Below are positions 1 through 10,260 of a DNA stretch of 64,000 nucleotides, one piece after another (position 1 is the first letter of the stretch; each line of letters begins with the position of its first letter). Position numbers and translations under genes: made by a program. This DNA is from Apium graveolens (lineage: Eukaryota > Streptophyta > Magnoliopsida > Apiales > Apiaceae), in assembly GCF_009905375.1 (NCBI RefSeq), contig NC_133652.1:18030850-18094849 (forward strand). The letters are read 5' to 3'. The notes beneath the pieces were generated by a model, which did not search any database, was not told the origin of the DNA, and saw nothing but the letters and a program-made list of their open reading frames with translations.

Positions 1-1817
1 TAAGTAACTTTCGCAACTAGTCAAGTATAACGAATCTCCGATCGTCACATTCTCAACACTTATATTCTCACTTTATAACATGGTCGAGTTTTGAAATCGA
101 TCGTTCGCTTTAGAAAGTCCATTTCGAGTTTTAAGCTCGAACGTGAGAAAACGCGCGTCAAAACTAGGTTTTTATGCGTTTCTCGCTTGCGCTCGCTTTA
201 CCAAAACATTTTTATAAAATCGAAAAATTAATATTTTCTCAAAATTCTTTTTGGAAAGTCTTCTATACTGTCATATTAATATTTCATAATTTTTCCAGAA
301 TCTCAAAATTATTAAGTCCTTCAAAATCACCATGCAAGTGGACTTAAGTGCAGTTGGCTAATCGCAGAAATATTTTACACTAAAACGACCATAACTCCTA
401 AACCGTAAATCTCATCATGATGATCTACACATGTATAGAAACTACAAAACAAGATCTATATAGTCATGGCCACTGGTTTTCAAATTTTAACCATTTCGAT
501 GGCCGAATGTCTTACAGAAAACAGATAAGTGCAAGAATGCCCAAACTCAATTTCTACTACTTGATCTTAACACAATCACTACCTATAACCATCATAAACA
601 CAAGTACTTCTCAAGATCCACCCACATACACCTTATATTCTCTATCTAGTACCACATACATGGATTACAACTCAACATCTCAAGCCTTTAGCAAGAACAT
701 AATCAATACAAACTCAAACAAACACAATCCTTTGGATCTTAACACTATAACAAACATAACTCTTAAATCCAACCATAAAACCTTAAAGGGTTGAAAGTTA
801 TACCTTCTTGGATACTAGGAAGGTTAGTGCTAGGATTATTGAGGCTTGGTTTGCTTAGAAAACACCTAGAAGGGCTAGACCCTTAAGAAACAAAACCAAG
901 AAACAAGTTAGAATTTCGGAGTTACATTTCAGCACCTCATTCAAACATTTTTATAAAATTGAAAAAATATAATTTGAGGCTGAAATTTTGTACGAAGCTT
1001 AACCATGATATAGAGAAGCTATGATAAAAATTTAATGATATTTGAATGAGTATATTTTGAGTTATGAATTTTTATTTCTCCCTTGCTCAGAAAACCCGAA
1101 CTGCTGGAATGAAAAATGGGAGAGCTTTAAGTGAGGGAAAATGGGCTGTTTTCTTTTGTAGCTAAAGTGTGGGAGTGTATAATGAATATATGGGATGTAT
1201 GCAGCAGATTTGACAATAATTTGGCAAAGGTATGGGTTGGTTTGATTGTGTGGTAAAGTGAGAAAAGGGAGAAGTATGACTTGTGTACTTGTTTGTCTCC
1301 CATCACTATTCAACACTATTCCACTAACTATTCTAGTTAACTTCTAATCATCTAGTTACACTCCTAACTACTAGTTAGGACTTGGTTATGCATGGCCAAA
1401 TTGCATGGGATTTAATTTCTCATTCGTTTATTTATCGTAAACGCAATTGTCGTTCCATTTCGATAATTTCCACGTATAACGACTTGTTTCGTAGCGATTT
1501 CTTTTATCGCTTATAATCCTATAACCAATTCCATTCTTTCTCTTGATCATAGAAACACCTTGATATATTATTTATTTCACATAGTATTCCCGGTTCTACG
1601 CCATTCTTTACGGATACGAAAACACGTAGTATAATCGTGAATCTTCGAATTCCGTCGGCTTTTACATTCACTTATTTTCCTCGATAAACAAGAATATGAT
1701 CTCGGATTCTCAAAATTCCACTATTCATTTTATGATTATCCCCATACGTATTACTTAATCAGCTCAAGTTACTATTCACAGAAGTTTTAAAATATTACAA
1801 AAATCAGGGTTCTTACA
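1..1817 (-). repeat. Tekay-like Ty3/gypsy LTR (element C), cut by window edge
   Basis: Read on the minus strand, an LTR starts at 1817 with TGTAAGAACCCTGATTTT. This resembles the start of LTR A (TGTAATAACCCC at 17391), and both are followed by TGAATAGT and TGATTAAG blocks. A 17-nt stretch at 395-411 (CTCCTAAACCGTAAATC) recurs at 28337-28353 inside LTR A. Immediately right of 1817 is Sirevirus pol sequence rather than a PPT, so 1817 is the outer end of the element. The candidate TSD on this side is 1818-1822; the other side is outside the window. Open reading frames here (for example 417-794) look like chance. Confidence 0.75.
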
Positions 1818-3839
1818 TTTTGATTCTGTAAATTCTGATGACTTATACTCTGATCCTGTAAGTACTGATGTCATTGAATCTGTGGTAACAACTCAAAAGG
1901 AAAATGCACCTGTCCAGGGGGAGCAAGCTGAAGATCCTACCACATCTCAAGACTCTCAAGAAGCATCAGTACCTGTCACTGGCTCTTCAAGTTCTGATTC
2001 ATCTAGTTCTGATGAGCCAAATTCTGATAATTCTGGAAGCTCTGATACTTCAAATCCTGAATGATCCAAGTCAAATTCTGAAGTCTCAGAGAGCATAACT
2101 ATAGGGGGAGCATCAGAAAATATTGATGGAGACAACATGGATCATGGGGGAGGATCCAGTTCTAGAAGTCAACTTCAATCTGCAAGGAAGTGGACCAAAT
2201 CACATACACCTAACTTAATTATTGGAGATCCTAAAGCAGGTGTCAGAACTAGAACTGCATCATCAAATGAATGTCTCTATCATTCTTTTCTATCTTAGAC
2301 TGAACCAAAAAAAGTGGAAGAAGCTCTTCAAGATGCTGATTGGGTGCAAGCAATGCAGGAAGAGTTAAATGAATTTGAAAGAAATAAAGTCTGGACCCTA
2401 CTGCCAAGACCAAAGAACAGATCAGTTGTTGGCACAAAATGGGTGTTCAGAAACAAAACTGACAGTGATGGCATAATTACAAGGAGTAAAGCAAGGCTGG
2501 TTGCTAAAGGCTACTCTCAATAGGAGGTATTGATTATGATGAAACATTTATACCAGTTGCTAGATTAGAAGCCATAAGGATCTTTTTGGCTTATGCTGCT
2601 CACAAAAAGTTTGAAGTCTTTCAAATGGATGTGAAAAGTGCTTTTCTTGATGGAGAATTGGAAGAAAAGGTCTATGTTAAACAACCTCCAGCCTTTGTAG
2701 ATTCAAAATTTTCAAATCATGTCTACATGCTTGACAAAGCACTTTATGGCCTTAAGCAAGCTCCTAGAGCATGGTATGGGAGTTTAGCTCAATTCCTTCT
2801 GAAAAGTGGATTTCACAGAGGTACAATTGATAAAATACTGTTCTATCTCAACCATGGAAAAGACTTACTTTTGGTACATATATATGTTGATGATATCAAA
2901 TTTGGTTCTACAAATGCCAAACTCGGTGAGAGGTTTGCAAAACTAATGCAGTCAAGATATCAAATGAGTATGATGGGAGAACTTAGTTATTTTCTGGGTC
3001 TTCAAGTCAAGCAGAATGAAGAAGGTACTTTTATCTGTCAACCCAAGTACACCATAAATTTACTAAAGAAGTTTGGAATGCAAGATTGTTCAACAGCATC
3101 CACTCCCATGGCCACTGCAACCAAGTTAGATAAAGATACTGGTTTATCAGTAGATATTACTAACTACAGAGGTATGATTGGCTCTTTACTCTATTTAACT
3201 GTAAGTAGACCTGATATCATGTATGCTACCTGTCTTTGTGCAAGATTTCAGGCTGATCGAAGAGAACCTCACTTAATAGATGTGAAAAGAATTTTCAAGT
3301 ACCTTAAGGGTATAGCTGATCTGGGATTGTGGTATCCTAGAGAATCAGATTTTAATCTAATAGGTTACTCAGATGCAGATTTTGAAGGATGCAAAATAGA
3401 CAGGAAAAACACTAGTGGAAGCTGCCAATTTCTTTGAGGTAGACTGGTTTCTTGGTTTAGCAAGAAACATAAGTCAATTTCCATATCAACTGCAAAAGCA
3501 TAATATATTGATGCAGGAAGCTGTTGTGCACAGATTCTTTAGATGAAGAATCAGTTACTGGATTATGGGTTAGAATTTTCTAAAATCTCTATTTACTGTG
3601 ATAATCAAAGTGTTATTGCTATGACAGGTAATCCAATTCAACACTCAATGACAAAGCACATCAGCATTAGGTACCATTTTATAAGGGAACATGTGATGGA
3701 AGGTACAGTGGAATTGCATTTTGTTCTAACAGATCAACAACTAGCAGATATCTTCACAAAACCACTATGTGAAGCTACTTTTACAAGACTGGTAAATGAA
3801 CTTGGAATGGTTTCAGGTTCTTTCCCTAAATCTGCTTAG
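1818..3839 (+). pseudogene. Sirevirus pol C-terminus: hinge, reverse transcriptase, RNase H
   Basis: Encodes the end of the Ty1/copia polyprotein that copies element RNA into DNA. 1818-2290 is the Ser/Asp-rich hinge after integrase. RT starts at about 2314 (EEALQDADWVQAMQEEL, then GTKWVFRNK), continues with [11 protein letters not shown] near 2626, [12 protein letters not shown] near 2740, and the catalytic YVDD near 2882. RNase H follows ([13 protein letters not shown] near 3370, YCDNQSVIAMTGNP near 3594, LADIFTKPL near 3740) and ends at the TAG at 3837. Breaks: a TAG at 2521 with a frame change into the next block, then in-frame stops at about 3435, 3500 and 3538. The domains are otherwise almost complete and in order. 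Integrase is absent because the LTR of element C interrupts upstream. Confidence 0.92.
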
Positions 3840-5214
3840 TTTTTGTTCTCATGCATCAGACTTTATGATCAGTGTTTACAGATTGTCTTATCTCCATAAA
3901 ATCTATTCGTTAATTGAAATTCATTAAATACTGATTGTTATCTGATGTGGATCTTTAAGCTCTAATAGTGTTTTGAATGTTCTGTGACTATTCAATCCAA
4001 TGAGGATAACTGTGCTAGATGCTGACATAGTAATCTTTAACATACTAGAAATCACATGTTTGAATTAGTTGTTTATGTGGAAACTCATTAACACAAGCAA
4101 ATTCTGATTTTGTGCTTAGTCAAGTTTACTTTGTGTATCTTATTACTAAGTCACAAACTAGATTCTTGCTTTTTATCTGTCAGATTCTGATGTCAGTAAA
4201 TCTTAAGAATGAACTAAATGCTGATAAGCCTCACTTATTAAAAAAAATAAAAATAAAATAAAATTCAGGTACTCCTTTGAGATGTAGAGTAAATATGTGG
4301 AAGGGAAGACCTAAGTGCATTGCTGGTATTAAGTAATATGCATTTGAAAAGCAAATAATTTTTCTTGGTGACTTTTCACATTCTCTGATTACCGGAGAAA
4401 TACTATGACAACAATATAAATTCAGATAAGCAGTCGTGACTCACTTACACTAAGAAGCCACTGTAAAAAGGAATTTCAAAAGATGCATAAAATGAGCATA
4501 AACAGTTGAGGTGGACTCTTGCATAAATTTGTTCTATAGTAGACTTCATGATTGATGACAAATTTTAAGCACTTTTTTTAGTTATGCCTTATTTCAAAGA
4601 TGTACTGAAGTTTATCAGACTTTAATCTTTATCTGAAATTCTGCTGAATGTACACACTTTCACTCTATATGAATGATGAAAATTACTGTGGTGATTAAGT
4701 TGTTTTTGACAAACAGTTAAGTGTCATTTGCATAAATTCTGAGGACAAGTTCTGATGGAAGTTCTGATGATTAAACTCTGAAGGAAATAAGTCAGTATTT
4801 GTATAAAGAATCACAGAAAAAGATATTCACTTTTTGAGTTTAGAAGCCATATTCTGATGACAGTTAAAATATGATATAAGTTAAGTTCTGATATTAAATC
4901 CTGATGGAATCCTTGATGCTTACGTGGCATTATTCTTTACTTGATTTATTTGTGGTAAAAACTGAAACAGTCATATTTAAATCAGAATATATTTGGGCAA
5001 GATAAAAATAGTCATAATCATTATGGGTTAGTGATAAACGTGTTTATCTTGAAAAACTGCATGTGCACAGTAATTATTGTTTATTTTACGTGCTCATTAA
5101 CTTTTGCTTTAACTTTTTACTGACTGTTATTATTACTCATCGGTCTAGGGAGACGAGGCATCATTATTTTTTTAATCATTAAACAGTCCTCGCGTCCCTT
5201 GGTATTCCATTGGC
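3840..5214 (+). other. Copia 1 pol-to-env spacer with TTCTGAT repeats
   Basis: About 1.4 kb with no credible ORF. Non-coding spacers of this kind between pol and the third ORF are known from Sireviruses. The heptamer TTCTGAT and close variants recur here (for example near 4105, 4188, 4750-4770, 4850 and 4890). The same heptamer is found in the coding parts, and its reverse complement in the LTR of the same element. Confidence 0.6.
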
Positions 5215-5222
5215 TATTTAAA
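5215..5222 (+). promoter_or_regulatory. TATA-like box before env-like ORF of copia 1
   Basis: TATTTAAA lies 58 bp upstream of the ATG at 5273 and just behind an inverted CCAAT pentamer (ATTGG, 5209-5213). The ATG sits in the context AAAACAATGGCA, close to the dicot initiation consensus. This could be an internal promoter or chance in AT-rich DNA; see the parallel at 50259. Confidence 0.35.
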
Positions 5223-5272
5223 TGACTGATCATCCTTCAGTAAAATCACATCTTTTCATTTTTTCTAAAACA

Positions 5273-5512
5273 ATGGCACATTTTAGTTGGTTTTACTGCT
5301 ATGGAACAGACACTGTGACCATTTTTAGAAATGGAATTCCGACTTCATATCCTATCAACAACATTCCTTTCGTCATCTGGATTCAACTTCCAGAAAACAT
5401 TAAAAATGGTTTGTTTTCTTTCCAAAGAGAAGTTCATCTCCGTATTCTTAAACAGCAGGAGAAAATCATTCGTCTTGTTGTTCTCTTTGTTGAAAGTAGG
5501 AAGAAGAATTAA
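5273..5512 (+). CDS. Short unknown ORF, probable N-terminus of copia 1 env-like protein
   Basis: An 79-codon ORF starting at ATG 5273 in good context. The frame is open back to 5222, but the internal ATG has the better start. The product begins MAHFSWFYCYG and ends in a basic stretch (ESRKKN), with one moderately hydrophobic segment and no family I recognise. It has no visible similarity to the N-terminus of the copia 3 env-like protein at 50409. The following 5513-5824 has no open frame and contains 3'UTR-like AT-rich sequence. In the same reading frame as this ORF, coding-like sequence resumes at about 5825 directly after an AG, so 5513-5824 could be a decayed intron or simply broken coding sequence. 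I cannot decide between these. Confidence 0.35.
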   Translation: MAHFSWFYCYGTDTVTIFRNGIPTSYPINNIPFVIWIQLPENIKNGLFSFQREVHLRILKQQEKIIRLVVLFVESRKKN

Positions 5513-5824
5513 ATGTCATCCATCCGTATCTCTGCACCATCAGCTTTGTCAGACTTCTTAGACTAAGGCTGTTGATGTTAAGATTCTTAGACTAGGACTA
5601 TCTTGTAATTTTTGCATGTAATCTATAAATTTCATGAAATATACTCGTTTGATATATTAATGAAATTTCCCTTAATTGCAAGATTTAGTCTCTGTTTCTC
5701 TCATATTATGTGACTGTGCATGTTCTAATTATAATTTGTTAATCTTTACTTCATCTATTTAAACTTTATCCTTTGATGAATGTTTGATTATAATTATGGT
5801 CAATAATAAATTTTGTTGATTTGA
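5513..5824 (+). other. AT-rich gap inside copia 1 env-like region
   Basis: No open frame on either strand. Contains short repeats of CTTAGACTA and a stretch that reads like a plant 3' end. No other structure seen. Confidence 0.3.
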
Positions 5825-8480
5825 GGAAATAGTTGAAGCACGGGTTCATGCATCGAAACCTGTGACAATTGAAGCTGAGAATATTACTTCTCACTTCTCA
5901 GACAGAAACAGCAACTCAAAGTTCTGATATTTTGAAAAGAAAGAAATCTGTAAGTTCTGTTACTGTTGAAGCAACTCCTTCATTGGCAAGGAGATTGAAG
6001 AAAATGAAGGCTAGGAGGTATTTGGCTAAGGCTCCATCAGAAGATACTGAAGAAGCTGAGGAAGGGGATCAGGAATCTCTGATCTCATAAGAACCAATTG
6101 TTATTGAAGCCCTTCCAGCTCAAGCTAAAGACACTGCTACTGATACAGTTGTAACCCCTCATGTCTCTTCTATTAAAGCTACAGATGATGCTAAAGAACA
6201 AACTGAAAATTCTGAAATAGATATTGATAATTTGAATATACCAAATGTTATTTATCTGGAATCTCTATCTACAGAAGCTCAACAATCTCCAACTCATTTT
6301 CCAATTTTAAATACCGAGATACCATCTACATCAACCACACCAGCTCTGGAGATAAATTCTGATGTTCAGAATTTAAATGAAGTTGTTCCTGAATCTCCAG
6401 TTGTTTCACACACTGTTGTGCTATCAGAACATAATGAGCTTCCTCAAGTTCTGAAGACAGTGTTTCTGCTGAGACTCCAGTTCCTATACTAGGAAAGGAA
6501 GAATTGGTGAAGAAATTTGTTGAAAAGGAAGCACCTATTCCTTGGGAGGATACTCACAGAGGTGTGGAGTGGACCAAGAAGTGGAATGACACTGATTTCA
6601 TTCCAAGTTCTAACGTCTTGACAGAGCATATTGCTAAAGCTGATGAGTTGCTCACAAATGCTGATTTAAAGACACAACTCAAGATCACTGCTCTATCTAC
6701 CAAACATCTTCAAGGTCTACATTTTTCTACTCATGAAAAGGTTGATACACTAAAGGAACATGCCGATAAGCTAGATCTACAGCTTAAGCTTGACAAGAAT
6801 AGATATATTAGACGTACTCTTGAGAAAATTGAAACCATTGAGAAGATTCAAGAAAAGCAACATGCCCAAATTGCTGAGGTCCTGGCTAACCAAGTTTCTC
6901 AGAAAGCTCAATTGGATGAAATCCAATCTTCAGTTGAACTTCTTCTTTCTCTCGTACTTTCTGATGATGCCAAAAAGGGGGAGAATGTAGTTAAGTCCAA
7001 ATGCTCACCTACTGAAATACTGAAGAAAAAGGATGATAAAGGCGATGACCAGGGAAACTCTGATAAGAGTAGAGGTCAAGGAAAAGTTCAAGGAAAATCT
7101 TCTACACATAACAAGTCAAGTTCTGATGCTGTGAATGCTAAAAGTCTGAAGTCAAGTTCTGATAAACAAAGTCTGATGTCAAGTTCTGATATTCTGATTC
7201 AGTCAGGATCTAAAGACTTTCAAAAGTTTTTACAAACTCTGAAGCTAAAGGGGAGCAGACTACTGTTTATTATAAAAATCCTAAAATCCAGACACTTGAT
7301 GAGGAGATAGCCAGAAGATTATTTCTGAAACAAAATCCAGGAATGGATTTGGAAACTCTCAAGGAGGAAAAAGCTAGATTTGATGCTGAGAAGACAAATC
7401 TTAAGTCTAAAGCTTCTGATACAAAGAAACCTTCAAGGACTAAGGAAAAAGGCATTGTGATCAGGGAAAAGTCAAAATCTGAGATTTCAAAGTCCTAGAC
7501 TAGATCACAAACTGAGATTGATCCCAAGTCAAAAGGAAAAGAAAAGGTTGGTGAACCTTTAAAGATTGAGAAAAAGATAAGTTCTTCTATTCCAGTCTAT
7601 CAAACTATAGTGCGTGACGATGATTTGATAGAAGATGAAACTGTTCAAATTCTGAAAAGAAGAAAGATAATTGAAGAATCTAAAACAACCTCTGACACTG
7701 CTCAAGTTGTTCAGAATAAAGAACAGCAAGCTACAGCAAAAACAACAAATTATGATCAAGTTAATTTGGAAAAGATGACAATTGCTGATAAGAAGAAGCT
7801 GTTATGGAAGAAAGCTACTCTAGTTGAACCAAAATCCAATCTTATGATGAGTCAACTCGCAACATTTGGGTTGAGATCTAAGCAACCTAGAGATAAAGAT
7901 GGATTAGATTCTGATGAAGAAAAGATACAAACAGGAGTAGAAGTTACTCTAAGAGATCCTTTCATGTTGACAGACAAACCATATGAACAAATCAAACAAA
8001 AAGCACCTTGACAAAGTGTTGTCTGCTCAAATCGTGATAGATGCTCATGATAAGGAAAATCTAAAGGAGAAATTGATTTTATTTCTCTATGATGGATTAA
8101 CTTACAGACTAGCTAATACTGATGTGCTAAAGAAGTCTTTCAGAGAACTTCAACATATTCACTATCTTCTGCAAGTAAAATCTGATGTTACAAAAAGATG
8201 GTCAGAATATATTTTGAAGGCTATAAGAGATCTATTTAGAATCTCTGGTACAAAGACTTCTCAGTATATACCAATGATTACTGAAGATGATGGAAGAGAA
8301 ATTCCTATGCTAAAAAATTCTGCTAAGGTGGAAGTTATTCTGAAAGGAAAATGTTTATGTTATAATGAAAACTCTTCACATCCTAGGGTTATCAGACTTG
8401 GTGATGGACTTGAAGAACATCAATTCAAGCTCTCAGAACAGCCATTTATCAAATTGGTGATAGTAAAGATGAAGAACTAA
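5825..8480 (+). pseudogene. Sirevirus env-like (post-pol) ORF of copia 1, broken
   Basis: A long degraded coding region of about 880 codons in the position of the Sirevirus third ORF; its function is unknown even in intact relatives. The frame moves from 5825-5905 to 5869-6492, 6504-7310, about 7300-8011 and 7983-8480, with in-frame stops at about 6088 and 7496. Features in order: basic and acidic blocks (KRKKS, ARRLKKMKARR, then EDTEEAEEGD), a Ser/Thr/Pro-rich segment, a WEDTHRGVEWTKKW motif near 6545, a long Lys/Glu/Gln-rich probable coiled coil at 6780-6960, Ser-Ser-Ser-Asp repeats at 7120-7195 encoded by repeated TTCTGAT, a Lys-rich middle, and a C-terminal globular-looking part at 7983-8480. 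I see no convincing signal peptide or transmembrane anchor, so env is a positional label only. Ends at TAA 8478. Confidence 0.7.
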
Positions 8481-8710
8481 TGTAGGTCAAAGCACAGTTA
8501 GTTGAATTTCTGAGGAAAGCTGAAGACAAGCTGGTAAGAAATTTTGTTAAGAATCATTATGGATTTAGATTGATCCAGTGAAGTTGGTAAAGCTACAAGG
8601 ACTGTAAGTTGTAGTTAATAGTCTTATTAAACTCTTATTGCATTTGAACTTAAATGTTTTTGACATCATCAAATCCATTAACTTGTATATTTTTGCATAA
8701 TTTACAAGTT

Positions 8711-8719
8711 GAGGGAGAT
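8711..8719 (+). other. Polypurine tract of copia 1
   Basis: GAGGGAGAT directly precedes the LTR start TGTTAGATATA. The PPT primes plus-strand DNA synthesis. Its presence shows that the LTR to its right is the 3' LTR of the pol/env unit to its left. Confidence 0.8.
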
Positions 8720-9315
8720 TGTTAGATATATTTGAGATGTCATGTCTTATATGTTTCATGTTTAGTTTTTCAGATCTTAACAAACAGGAAATATCAGTAA
8801 TTACTGGAATCAGTACTTACTGGAAGTTAGAACTTAAGGATACCAAAACTTATATTATCAGAAGATAAATATCAGAAGATGGATATCAGAACTTAAGTAC
8901 GGGAGGAATAACAGTTAAGGAAGGAAGTTGATTTAAAGGAAATAAGACCGAGACTGATACAAAAGAAGATATGCATGAAAAGAGTTAGAGGACTTAAAGA
9001 CTTGTATAAGATATTTGATTGATATATTTTAGGAGACATAATTATATTCTATATCAATTAGAAGTTATCTTGTAACTGTGTACTATATAAACACAGACAT
9101 AGGTTTACATTATATGTGTTATCATTATCGAGAAGATCATATATTGTAACATAGAAGCTCTCGTGATATTTGTTCATCACTGAGAGAGAACAGTTCCATT
9201 GTAACAAAGTTTATTATATCAAATATATATGTTTACTGTTACTTGTGTTTGAAATCGATTTGATTGTATTCTACATTGTATTCAACCCCCTTCTATAGTG
9301 TTGTGTGACCTATCA
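8720..9315 (+). repeat. Sirevirus LTR (596 bp) shared by two internal regions
   Basis: Starts TGTTAGATAT after a PPT and ends CTATCA two bases before a PBS. It therefore serves as 3' LTR of the unit to its left and 5' LTR of the gag unit to its right. Contains a TATA box at 9084 and, near 8860-8900, three closely spaced ATCAGAA heptamers (reverse complement of TTCTGAT). No second copy lies in the window, so LTR divergence cannot be judged. Confidence 0.85.
9084..9091 (+). promoter_or_regulatory. TATA box of copia 1 LTR
   Basis: TATATAAA in the middle of the LTR followed by ACACAGAC; expected position for the U3/R promoter of a copia LTR. Confidence 0.6.
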
Positions 9316-9317
9316 AG

Positions 9318-9329
9318 TAGTATCAGAGC
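9318..9329 (+). other. Primer binding site (initiator tRNA-Met type)
   Basis: TAGTATCAGAGC, one base away from the usual TGGTATCAGAGC, two bases after the LTR end. Marks the start of a new internal region. Confidence 0.85.
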
Positions 9330-9387
9330 CTATCTATTAACACACATACAGTAAAGATCCAAAACAATCATATCTGAAGAAGCATAA

Positions 9388-10260
9388 AATCCAACCAAGC
9401 CCGCCAAAACTGAAGAAACTCAAAGAACTCAAATCCACAGTCGATATGAGACTATTAGGGTTCCCATACTGAGACCTTCTGAGTACCCTATATGGAAAGT
9501 GAAGATGGCTATGTTTCTGGAAGCTACAGATCCAGAATACCTTGACAGAATTAATGAAGGACCGCATAAGCCAACCAAGCTCTCTGTTGTAGTTACAGAT
9601 CAGCCAGCAAAGACCATACCAAATGAGAAAAGTGAGTATACAGCTGAAGATATCTCATCCATTGCGAAGGATGCAAAGGTAAGTTATTTGATGCATAGTG
9701 TCATTGATAATGTCATGTCAAACAGGGTAATTCATTACAAGACTGCAAAGGAGATATGGGATGCTTTGGAGACAAGATGCCAGGGAATTGATGCAATCAA
9801 GAAGAACAGGAGGACTATACTCACTCAAGAGTATGAGCACTTTGACTCAAAAAGTGATGAGTCATTAACTGACTTATATGACAGGTTTGTCAAACTCTTG
9901 AATGATTTGTCACTGGTGGACAAGGAATATGATATTGAAGATTCAAATCTAAAATTCCTTTTAGCTCTTCCTGAAAGTTGGGATTTGAAGGCTACAATTA
10001 TAAGAGACAACTATGCTCTTGATGAAACTACTCTTGATGAAATTTATGGTATGCTCAAGACTTATGAACTTGAGATGGATCAAAAAAGCAAGAGACATGG
10101 GAGAAAGTCAAAGACAGTTGCTTGTAAGGCTGAGGAGGAATCCCCCAAAGTGGCTATCTCAAAGAAAGGCAAAGGAAAGGCTCTCATCATAAAGTCTGAT
10201 TCAGAATCATCAAGTTCTAATGATGATGATTCAGAAACTGAAAGTTTACCTGAAATAGAC
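9388..10260 (+). pseudogene. Sirevirus gag, N-terminal half (UBN2-type), truncated
   Basis: Encodes the capsid-like Gag that packages element RNA. The open frame runs 9388-10260, but its first ATG in frame is at 9505, after the conserved VPILRPSEYPIWKVKM motif at 9460-9507. The true start has therefore been lost to a frameshift or substitution upstream. The UBN2-type core follows (TAKEIWDALETRCQG near 9740, LTDLYDRFVKLLNDL near 9870, LKFLLALPESWD near 9950, YGMLKTYELEM near 10045), then a Lys-rich segment and an acidic Ser/Asp tail (SESSSSNDDDSETESLPEID). Zinc knuckles and everything downstream are missing. The sequence switches at about 10260 into protease of gypsy element B, with a stop at 10261. 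Probably the same Sirevirus family as copia 1, because it follows that LTR directly. Confidence 0.88.

Larger units (their letters stand above)
1818..9315 (+). mobile_element. Sirevirus-type Ty1/copia (copia 1), 3' part with 3' LTR
   Basis: Order on the plus strand: IN-RT hinge, RT, RNase H, 1.4 kb spacer, env-like ORF, PPT, LTR. This is the Sirevirus layout, with an extra ORF after pol. The 5' half (gag, protease, integrase) is missing because element C is inserted at 1817/1818 and the rest lies outside the window. Coding parts carry several stops and frameshifts, so the copy is dead. Confidence 0.88.

Noticed and set aside
417..794. 125-codon plus-strand ORF near the left edge
   Set aside because: Asn/Thr/Ser-rich composition of AT-rich DNA, antisense inside a gypsy LTR, no domain.
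5273..8480. Endogenous pararetrovirus or true retroviral envelope
   Set aside because: No movement or coat protein, no signal peptide or fusion segment; position and pol type fit a Sirevirus third ORF.
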